Positions 5,577-11,033 of a DNA stretch of 11,033 nt are shown in pieces (the first letter of the stretch is position 1; the number at the start of each line of letters is the position of its first letter). The stretch comes from Lachnospiraceae bacterium. GTDB lineage: Bacteria > Bacillota > Clostridia > Lachnospirales > Lachnospiraceae. Made by a program: the position numbers and the translations under genes. Under the pieces are notes generated by a model. That model was not told where the DNA came from, made no database searches, and worked only from the letters and a program-made list of their open reading frames with translations. Location: positions 1 to 11,033 of the forward strand of contig JAFOIS010000193.1 in assembly GCA_017420605.1 (NCBI GenBank), given 5' to 3'.

Positions 5577-6390
5577 TGCTGCGCCCACCCTCGAGACGGC
5601 GCGCGTCGTCTCCCAGGAGGCCCTCACGGAAGATACGATGAGCCTGTGGCTGGAAGTCTCCTTCGTTCCGAAGGCCCGGCCGGGCCAGTTCGTTTCCTTT
5701 TATCTTGACGATCCGTCGCGTCTTCTGCCGCGGCCGATCAGTATCTGTGATTTCGAACGGCGTCTTTCGCTCCTGCGCTTCGTGTACCGGATCGCCGGGG
5801 AAGGGACAAGGCAGCTGAGCCTTCTCCGTACCGGCGACAGCGTCCGGGTCATGGGACCGCTCGGCAACGGCTATCCCATGGAGGAGATGGCCGGAAAGCG
5901 TGTGCTGCTCATCGGCGGCGGCCTCGGCATCCCGCCGATGCTGGGCTGCCTTACGGACGCGTACCGGGAACCCTGTGACAGGGAATCTTTCCGTCTGCCG
6001 CCGAAGGCGGTGAACGCTGCGCTCGGCTACCGCAGCGCGCCGTTCATGCTTTCGGATTTCTCGGAGAAGACGCATGTGTATCTGGCGACGGAAGACGGCT
6101 CGGCCGGCGTAAAGGGCAACGTCCTTACGGCGATCCGGGAAGAGATGGCGCCTTCGGACCTCATTTTCGCCTGCGGTCCGAAACGGATGCTGGCCGCGGT
6201 CGCCTCTTACGCGGCGGAGAGGTGCATTCCCTGTTATGTGTCGCTCGAGGAGCGTATGGCCTGCGGAGTCGGCGCCTGCCTGGGGTGCGTTGCGAAAACA
6301 AAGAGCGAAGATCCGCATTACCATGTGCCTTACCGGCGCGTGTGCACGGACGGACCGGTGTTTTATGCGCCAGACGTGGACTTTTCATAA
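5566..6390 (+). CDS. pyrK: Dihydroorotate dehydrogenase B, electron transfer subunit
   Basis: PyrK carries FAD and a [2Fe-2S] cluster and passes electrons from PyrD to NAD+, so that dihydroorotate oxidation is coupled to NAD in the cytosol. The protein is 274 aa, near the family norm. The FAD motif is RPISI (R56-I60) and the pyridine-nucleotide loop is GGGLGIPP (117-124). Cluster ligands are C233, C238, C241 and C260. The ATG at 5566 lies inside pyrF and overlaps it by 11 nt in another frame; a GGGAGG at 5548-5553 lies 12 nt upstream, a little far. The open frame continues further upstream but only as a pyrF shadow. PyrK pairs with the class 1B PyrD directly downstream. Confidence 0.95.
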   Translation: MSGNAAPTLETARVVSQEALTEDTMSLWLEVSFVPKARPGQFVSFYLDDPSRLLPRPISICDFERRLSLLRFVYRIAGEGTRQLSLLRTGDSVRVMGPLGNGYPMEEMAGKRVLLIGGGLGIPPMLGCLTDAYREPCDRESFRLPPKAVNAALGYRSAPFMLSDFSEKTHVYLATEDGSAGVKGNVLTAIREEMAPSDLIFACGPKRMLAAVASYAAERCIPCYVSLEERMACGVGACLGCVAKTKSEDPHYHVPYRRVCTDGPVFYAPDVDFS

Positions 6391-6405
6391 GGAGGACGCG
6401 GGGAA

Positions 6406-7314
6406 ATGAGACCTGATCTTTCGGTATGCATTGCCGGCGTCACGCTGAAGAACCCCGTCATGACGGCTTCCGGCACCTTCGGTTCCGGAAAGGAATACGG
6501 CGCGTTTTTCGATATTTCGCGCCTCGGCGCCGTCGTCACGAAGGGCATCGCGCCGGTACCGTGGAAGGGAAATCCCGTGCCGCGCGTTGCCGAGACGCCC
6601 TCCGGGATGCTGAACGCCATCGGCCTTCAGGGACCGGGCGTCGACACGTTCATGGCGGAAGACCTGCCGTACCTTGCGCAGTACGGCGTTCCGGTCATCG
6701 CGAACGTCTGCGGCCACAGCGAAGAAGAATACCTTACTGTCGTGGAGAAGCTATCCGATACGGACGTTTCGATGCTCGAGATCAACGTCTCGTGCCCGAA
6801 CGTGCGCGAGGGCGGGATCGCCTTCGGAACGGACCCGGGAAAGGTCTGCGCGATCACACAGGCGGTAAAGAAGATCACGAAAAAGCCGGTCATCATCAAG
6901 CTTTCCCCGAACGTCACGGATATCCGGGAGACGGCGAAGGCGGCGGAGGCGGGCGGCGCGGACTGCGTCTCGCTCATCAATACGCTCATCGGCATGAAGA
7001 TCGACGTGCGCACCCGGCGTTTCATCCTCGCGAACCGGACCGGCGGTCTTTCGGGGCCGGCCATCCACCCGGTCGCCGTACGGATGGTCTACGACGTATC
7101 GCATGCGGTCGGGATCCCGGTCATCGGCATGGGCGGCATATCGACGGCGGAGGACGCGCTGGAAATGATCCTGGCGGGCGCGACGGGCATTGCGGTCGGG
7201 ACGGCGTTTTTCCACGATCCGCAGGCGGCGGTAAAGGTGATCGAAGGCATGGAGGTGTACCTTGCGGAGCAGAAGATCTCTTCCGTAAGGGAACTTGTCG
7301 GCGCCGTATCGTAA
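6406..7314 (+). CDS. pyrD: Dihydroorotate dehydrogenase B, catalytic subunit (class 1B)
   Basis: This FMN enzyme oxidises dihydroorotate to orotate and works as a PyrD2-PyrK2 heterotetramer. The 302 aa size fits class 1B. Motifs seen: TASGTFGSGKEY near 20-31 (FMN), K46 in VVTKGI, substrate loop NAIGLQGPG (N70), and catalytic C130 in NVSCPNV; class 1 enzymes use Cys where membrane-bound class 2 uses Ser. GMGGIS and GATGIAVGTA form the FMN phosphate site. AAGGAGG (6389-6395) starts in the pyrK stop codon, 10 nt before the ATG. No membrane-targeting extension is present. The presence of pyrK next to it supports the NAD-dependent type. Confidence 0.97.
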   Translation: MRPDLSVCIAGVTLKNPVMTASGTFGSGKEYGAFFDISRLGAVVTKGIAPVPWKGNPVPRVAETPSGMLNAIGLQGPGVDTFMAEDLPYLAQYGVPVIANVCGHSEEEYLTVVEKLSDTDVSMLEINVSCPNVREGGIAFGTDPGKVCAITQAVKKITKKPVIIKLSPNVTDIRETAKAAEAGGADCVSLINTLIGMKIDVRTRRFILANRTGGLSGPAIHPVAVRMVYDVSHAVGIPVIGMGGISTAEDALEMILAGATGIAVGTAFFHDPQAAVKVIEGMEVYLAEQKISSVRELVGAVS

Positions 7315-7332
7315 ACAGAGGAAAGAGATGAT

Positions 7333-7357
7333 CCGGGCCCGCATGGCGGCGGGCCGG
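7333..7357 (+). other. GC-rich intercistronic hairpin between pyrD and pyrE
   Basis: GGCCCGC (7336-7342) pairs with GCGGGCC (7349-7355) around a 6-nt loop, extended by two more pairs past a bulged G. There is no T-run behind it, so it is not an intrinsic terminator. It may protect or punctuate the operon mRNA and alter the pyrE level; this is inference. Confidence 0.55.
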
Positions 7358-7379
7358 GCAGGAAAATAAGAGGCGGCCT

Positions 7380-8039
7380 ATGGAAAACGAAAAAAAGGAA
7401 TTCATCGATTTTATGCTGGAGTGCGGCGTGCTCCGCTTCGGCGATTTCGTCACGAAGAGCGGCCGGAAGACGCCGTTTTTCATCAACACCGGATATTACC
7501 GCACCGGACGCCAGATCGACCGGCTCGCGTCGTATTATGCGAAAACGATCCATGACACGTTCGGCGAAGGCGTCGATATCCTGTTCGGACCGGCTTACAA
7601 GGGCATCCCGCTCGCGGTGGCAGCTTCCATGGCGCTCAGCCGCCTTTACGGGATGGAGACCGGCTACTGCTCGAACCGCAAGGAGATCAAAGACCATGGC
7701 GACAAGGGGATCCTTCTCGGATCGCCCATCGAGGCGGGAAGCCGTGTCGTGATCATCGAAGACGTGACGACGGCGGGCACCTCGATCGCGGAAACGATGC
7801 CGATCCTCAAGGAGCGCGGCGCCAACGTCCTCGGTCTTGTGATCTCGGTCGACCGCATGGAGCGCGGCAGCGGCGAAAAGAGCGCATTGTCCGAGATCGC
7901 GGAGAAATACGGGATCCGGACCGCGGCGATCGCGACGATGGCGGACGTGCGGGGCTATCTCGAGGAGACCGGTTATCTTACGGAAGAACTGAAGGCGGCG
8001 ATCGCGGCCTATTACGCGCAGTACGGGGCATTGGCGTGA
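7380..8039 (+). CDS. pyrE: Orotate phosphoribosyltransferase
   Basis: It joins orotate to PRPP to form OMP, the step between PyrD and PyrF. The protein is 219 aa, typical for bacterial PyrE. The PRPP-binding motif is VVIIEDVTTAGTS (123-135, acidic pair E127-D128), and the flexible-loop lysines are in RKEIKDHGDKG. The ATG at 7380 has AAGAGG at 7368-7373 as a modest ribosome site. The preceding 65 nt gap is the longest inside the pyr block and contains a hairpin. The stop overlaps the start of the next gene by 4 nt. Confidence 0.97.
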   Translation: MENEKKEFIDFMLECGVLRFGDFVTKSGRKTPFFINTGYYRTGRQIDRLASYYAKTIHDTFGEGVDILFGPAYKGIPLAVAASMALSRLYGMETGYCSNRKEIKDHGDKGILLGSPIEAGSRVVIIEDVTTAGTSIAETMPILKERGANVLGLVISVDRMERGSGEKSALSEIAEKYGIRTAAIATMADVRGYLEETGYLTEELKAAIAAYYAQYGALA

Positions 8040-8350
8040 GAGAGCAGAAGTACAGCTTTTACAATAAAAAAGAAACGAAGGAGGGGAAAGCCTCGGTCTG
8101 GCTTTTTGCGGCCGCTTTCGTCTTCTTCCTGGCGGGAATCGTCCTCTCCTGCATAAAGCACGGGGAAGGCGGACCGCTTGCGGGCGGGTTTACGCTTGTT
8201 TCGGCGCTCCTTGCCGTATACAGTTTTCTGACCGGCCTTAAGGGACTGAGGATGCGCGAAGGCGGACATATCACGGCGGTGATCGGCTCGATCCTGGGCG
8301 GGATACTGGCCGTGGTGGCGCTCACGCTGTTTCTTGCGGGCCTTTCATAA
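8036..8350 (+). CDS. Three-helix membrane protein of unknown function (104 aa)
   Basis: The frame opens with GTG at 8036, which overlaps the pyrE stop (GTGA); no other start exists before residue 73. Residues 1-19 are basic and cytosolic by the positive-inside rule. Hydrophobic helices run about 20-40, 48-71 and 79-103. It resembles in size and layout the small membrane proteins (DUF6142-like) seen beside pyrE in Lachnospiraceae; I give that from memory and it is not tested. No Shine-Dalgarno is obvious, so translation probably depends on ribosomes ending pyrE. The tight link suggests a role tied to pyrimidine supply or a permanent passenger in the operon, but no motif shows a function. Confidence 0.82.
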   Translation: MREQKYSFYNKKETKEGKASVWLFAAAFVFFLAGIVLSCIKHGEGGPLAGGFTLVSALLAVYSFLTGLKGLRMREGGHITAVIGSILGGILAVVALTLFLAGLS

Positions 8351-8396
8351 AGGATTTACTCACGAACAAAGGATACAGTAACGACGGAGGTTTGAC

Positions 8397-8897
8397 ATGG
8401 CAGCAGTATCGATCGTAATGGGTTCGGATTCGGATCTTCCGGTCATGAAAAAGGCGGCGGAGGTGCTCCGGGAGTTCGGCGTGGATTTCGAGATGCGGAT
8501 CATTTCCGCGCACCGGGAGCCGGACCTCTTCTTTGAATATGCGAAGGGCGCGGAGGCGCGCGGCGTGCGCGTGATCATCGCCGGCGCCGGCATGGCGGCG
8601 CATCTGCCGGGCATGTGCGCGGCGCTTTTCCCGCTGCCGGTGATCGGCGTGCCGATGCACACGACGTCGCTCGGCGGACGCGACAGCCTGTATTCGATCG
8701 TGCAGATGCCGGGCGGCATCCCGGTCGCGACCGTCGCGATCGGCGGCGCGAAGAACGCGGGGCTTCTCGCGGTGAAGATGCTGGCGATCGGCGACGCCTC
8801 CCTCCGGGAAAAACTGGATGAATATACAAAGAAAATGTGCGCGGAAGTCATGGCAAAGGACGCGCATCTTGCGGAAGCCGGATACGAGAATTATTGA
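8397..8897 (+). CDS. purE: N5-carboxyaminoimidazole ribonucleotide mutase (class I PurE)
   Basis: PurE moves the carboxyl group of N5-CAIR to give CAIR in purine synthesis; class I enzymes work with the PurK carboxylase, class II directly on AIR and CO2. The protein is 166 aa, the usual length of a bacterial octameric PurE. Motifs are MGSDSDLPVM (8-17), SAHREPD with catalytic H39, and AGMAAHLPGM. The ATG at 8397 has GGAGG at 8386-8390. It starts 46 nt after the membrane protein gene, without a clear promoter or terminator between. PurK is not in the window, so class I against class II use stays open. Confidence 0.96.
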   Translation: MAAVSIVMGSDSDLPVMKKAAEVLREFGVDFEMRIISAHREPDLFFEYAKGAEARGVRVIIAGAGMAAHLPGMCAALFPLPVIGVPMHTTSLGGRDSLYSIVQMPGGIPVATVAIGGAKNAGLLAVKMLAIGDASLREKLDEYTKKMCAEVMAKDAHLAEAGYENY

Positions 8898-8912
8898 CAG
8901 TAGGAGGACAAG

Positions 8913-9938
8913 ATGGATTATAAGAGCGCGGGCGTCGATATCGAAGCCGGATACCGGAGCGTGGAACTCATCAAGCAGTATGTCAGGGCAACGAAGCGCC
9001 CCGAGGTCCTCGACGGGCTCGGCGGCTTTTCCGGCGCGTTTTCTCTGGACGCGGCGAAAGCCATGGCGCACCCGACCCTGGTGTCGGGAACGGACGGCGT
9101 CGGCACGAAACTGAAGCTGGCGTTCCTTATGGACAAGCATGATACGGTCGGCATCGACTGCGTGGCGATGTGCGTGAACGACATTGCCTGCGCGGGAGCG
9201 GAGCCGCTTTTCTTCCTGGATTACATCGCCTGCGGGAAGAACATCCCGGAGAAGATCGCCGAGATCGTGAAGGGCGTGGCGGAAGGCTGCCGTATCGCGG
9301 GCTGCGCGCTCGTCGGCGGCGAGACGGCGGAGCATCCGGGGCTGATGCCGGAAGAGGAATACGACCTTGCGGGCTTCGCGGTCGGCCTGATCGACGACGC
9401 GGACCGGATCACGCCGGACCTTATGCGGGAAGGAGACGTCCTTGTCGCGCTGCCTTCGAGCGGCGTCCATTCGAACGGCTTCTCGCTCGTCCGGAAGATC
9501 TTCGCTGTCAGCGAGAAATCGCTCGGCGTCTATTATGAAGAACTCGGCAAAACGCTCGGCGAGGAGCTTCTTACGCCGACGCGCATCTATGTGCCGGAGC
9601 TTCTGGCGATCAGAAAGGCAGGCGTCCGCATCCACGGCGCAAGCCATATCACCGGCGGCGGTTTCTATGAGAATATCCCGCGGATGATCCCGGACGGCCT
9701 GCACGCCGTCGTGCGGAAGGATGCGTACGAAGTGCCGCCGATCTTCCGGATCATGGCCCGGGTCGGCAAAGTGGAAGAGCAGGTCATGTACAATACCTAC
9801 AACATGGGCGTCGGCATGATCCTTGCGGTCGCGCCGGCGGACGCCGATACGGTGATCGCCGCCGCGAAAGAAAACGGCAGCGCGGCCTTTGTGATCGGCG
9901 AGATCCGCAGCGGCGAAAAAGGAGTGACGGTATGCTGA
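8913..9938 (+). CDS. purM: Phosphoribosylformylglycinamidine cyclo-ligase (AIR synthetase)
   Basis: It closes the imidazole ring: FGAM plus ATP gives AIR. The 341 aa length matches bacterial PurM. The glycine-rich nucleotide loop [10 protein letters not shown] (59-68) is present, as are [26 protein letters not shown] and the [14 protein letters not shown] motif of the PurM superfamily; the C-terminal half has [18 protein letters not shown] (8902-8907) lies 5 nt before the ATG, 15 nt after purE. The stop overlaps the purN start by 7 nt. PurM product AIR is the precursor for PurE (with PurK), so the pair are consecutive steps. Confidence 0.97.
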   Translation: MDYKSAGVDIEAGYRSVELIKQYVRATKRPEVLDGLGGFSGAFSLDAAKAMAHPTLVSGTDGVGTKLKLAFLMDKHDTVGIDCVAMCVNDIACAGAEPLFFLDYIACGKNIPEKIAEIVKGVAEGCRIAGCALVGGETAEHPGLMPEEEYDLAGFAVGLIDDADRITPDLMREGDVLVALPSSGVHSNGFSLVRKIFAVSEKSLGVYYEELGKTLGEELLTPTRIYVPELLAIRKAGVRIHGASHITGGGFYENIPRMIPDGLHAVVRKDAYEVPPIFRIMARVGKVEEQVMYNTYNMGVGMILAVAPADADTVIAAAKENGSAAFVIGEIRSGEKGVTVC

Positions 9939-10558
9939 AGATCGCGGTCCTTGTGTCCGGCGGCGGCACGAATCTGCAGGCGATCCTCGACGCGATCCGG
10001 GACGGGGTCGTCACGGATACGGAAGTCGCCATCGTGATCAGTAACAACGCGAACGCCTACGCGCTGACGCGCGCGGCGGAAGCGGGCGTTCCCGGCACCG
10101 TCATTTCCCCGAAGGATTATCCGGACCGGGAGACCTTCGGACGTGCGCTTGCGGAATGCGCAAAAGCGCACGGCGCGACCCTGGCGGTGCTCGCCGGTTA
10201 TCTTGTGCAGATCCCGGTCTCGTTCCTCCGGGCGTTTCCAAACGCGGTGCTCAACATCCATCCGGCGCTCATTCCGTCTTTTTCCGGCAAGGGATATTAC
10301 GGGCTGCACGTTCATGAAGCGGCGCTCGCCCGCGGCGTCAAAGTGACCGGGGCGACCGTTCATTTCGTCAATGAAAACCTGGACGAAGGTCCGATCCTTC
10401 TGCAGAAAGCCGTCGAAGTCCGGGAGGGCGATACGCCGGCCGTCCTGCAGAGAAGGGTCATGGAAGAAGCCGAGTGGATCCTTCTGCCGAAGGCGATCGA
10501 TCTTATTGCTCACGGGAAAGTAACGGTGTCAGGCGGATTGGCACATATATCGGAATAA
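9932..10558 (+). CDS. purN: Phosphoribosylglycinamide (GAR) formyltransferase
   Basis: PurN transfers a formyl group from 10-formyl-tetrahydrofolate to GAR. The 208 aa length is normal. The phosphate-binding loop SGGGTNLQ (9-16) and the catalytic triad N108, H110 ([11 protein letters not shown]) and D151 (NLDEGPIL) are all present. As in many Clostridia the loop after IHP reads [15 protein letters not shown], longer than in E. coli. The ATG at 9932 lies within the end of purM; AAAAAGGAG (9916-9924) gives a strong ribosome site 7 nt before it. The stop codon at 10556-10558 overlaps the SD of purD. Confidence 0.97.
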   Translation: MLKIAVLVSGGGTNLQAILDAIRDGVVTDTEVAIVISNNANAYALTRAAEAGVPGTVISPKDYPDRETFGRALAECAKAHGATLAVLAGYLVQIPVSFLRAFPNAVLNIHPALIPSFSGKGYYGLHVHEAALARGVKVTGATVHFVNENLDEGPILLQKAVEVREGDTPAVLQRRVMEEAEWILLPKAIDLIAHGKVTVSGGLAHISE

Positions 10559-10568
10559 GGAGACTATT

Positions 10569-11033
10569 ATGAACGTTTTGATCGTTGGAAGCGGCGGACG
10601 GGAGCACGCCATTGCGAGGGCGGTGCGTAAGAATCCTTCGGTGGAGAAGATCTACTGCGCCCCGGGCAACGCGGGGATCGGGCAGATCGCGGAATGCGTG
10701 CCGGTCGGCGCCATGGAATTCGAACGCCTTGCGGCATTTGCAAAAGAAAACAGGGTAGATCTTACGATCGTCGGCATGGACGATCCGCTCGTGGGCGGGA
10801 TCGTGGACGTATTCGAAGCGGAGGGGCTCCGGGTCTTCGGGCCGCGGAAGAACGCGGCGATCCTCGAAGGGTCGAAGGCATTCTCGAAGGATCTGATGAA
10901 AAAATACGGCATCCCGACGGCTGCCTACGAGACGTTCGACGACCCGGAAAAGGCGCTCGCCTATCTCAGGGACGCGGACTATCCGATCGTGCTCAAGGCC
11001 GACGGCCTCGCGCTCGGCAAGGGCGTTCTGATC
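10569..11033 (+). CDS. purD: Phosphoribosylamine-glycine ligase (GAR synthetase), 5' part
   Basis: PurD joins phosphoribosylamine and glycine using ATP, giving the PurN substrate. Only the first 155 codons of about 420 are inside the window; the frame is open to the edge. The N-terminal domain shows VGSGGREHA (6-14) and APGNAG; VGMDDPL stands where E. coli has VGPEAPL. The start of the ATP-grasp domain is visible as KADGLALGKGV at the end. AAGGAGA (10557-10563) begins in the purN stop and lies 5 nt before the ATG. Confidence 0.96.
   Translation, partial: MNVLIVGSGGREHAIARAVRKNPSVEKIYCAPGNAGIGQIAECVPVGAMEFERLAAFAKENRVDLTIVGMDDPLVGGIVDVFEAEGLRVFGPRKNAAILEGSKAFSKDLMKKYGIPTAAYETFDDPEKALAYLRDADYPIVLKADGLALGKGVLI

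Noticed and set aside
4383..5627. 414-codon minus-strand open frame opposite pyrC and pyrF
   Set aside because: Antisense shadow over confirmed pyrC and pyrF, with no recognisable domain.
8351..8396. Promoter for the pur genes
   Set aside because: TACAGT at 8374-8379 resembles a -10, but no -35 fits at 16-18 bases; no promoter is called.
8322..9704. 460-codon minus-strand open frame opposite purE and purM
   Set aside because: Same effect as above; it crosses two confirmed genes and the purE-purM gap, and reads as Arg/Asp/His/Leu-rich nonsense.

Overview
The window is an 11 kb chromosomal stretch from a GC-rich Gram-positive bacterium, most likely a Clostridia member of the Lachnospiraceae type. 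Four things point that way: the pyrC-pyrF-pyrK-pyrD-pyrE order with a long (305 aa) OMP decarboxylase, a heterodimeric class 1B dihydroorotate dehydrogenase (PyrK plus PyrD with a catalytic Cys), a CIRCE/HrcA heat-shock operator, and strong AGGAGG-type ribosome binding sites. This assignment rests on gene content and style, not on a database search. I see no tRNA, rRNA, CRISPR array, insertion sequence or phage gene.

Left part (1-2350): a perfect CIRCE operator and a sigma-A-like promoter precede htpG, an Hsp90 chaperone with two highly charged insertions. htpG ends at a hairpin terminator whose 3' arm also supplies the -35 box of the next promoter. That promoter drives a small single-pass membrane protein of unknown function (2458-2712). 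A bidirectional terminator region (2751-2825) separates it from a convergent cold-shock protein gene (2853-3053, minus strand). The csp gene has a near-ideal promoter and a leader of about 108 nt in which one segment can pair with the Shine-Dalgarno sequence and, alternatively, take part in a 5' hairpin. This looks like a possible RNA temperature switch.

Middle part (3197-8350): a gene-free leader with an inverted repeat and a 26-nt-period degenerate repeat lies in front of the pyrimidine operon. pyrC, pyrF, pyrK, pyrD and pyrE cover dihydroorotase, dihydroorotate dehydrogenase (two subunits), orotate phosphoribosyltransferase and OMP decarboxylase, i.e. carbamoyl-aspartate to UMP. The first steps (carAB, pyrB) are not in the window. 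No PyrR-type attenuator was recognised. A 104 aa three-helix membrane protein of unknown function is fused translationally to the end of pyrE (GTGA overlap).

Right part (8351-11033): after only 46 nt on the same strand comes a purine cluster, purE-purM-purN-purD (purD is cut by the window edge). These give AIR carboxylation, AIR synthesis, GAR formylation and GAR synthesis; purC, purF, purL and purH are not seen here. The pyrimidine and purine genes thus form one co-directional block of nucleotide synthesis genes, with several start/stop overlaps that suggest translational coupling. Most of the window is ordinary core metabolism; the unusual material is in the non-coding leaders and in the two small membrane proteins.
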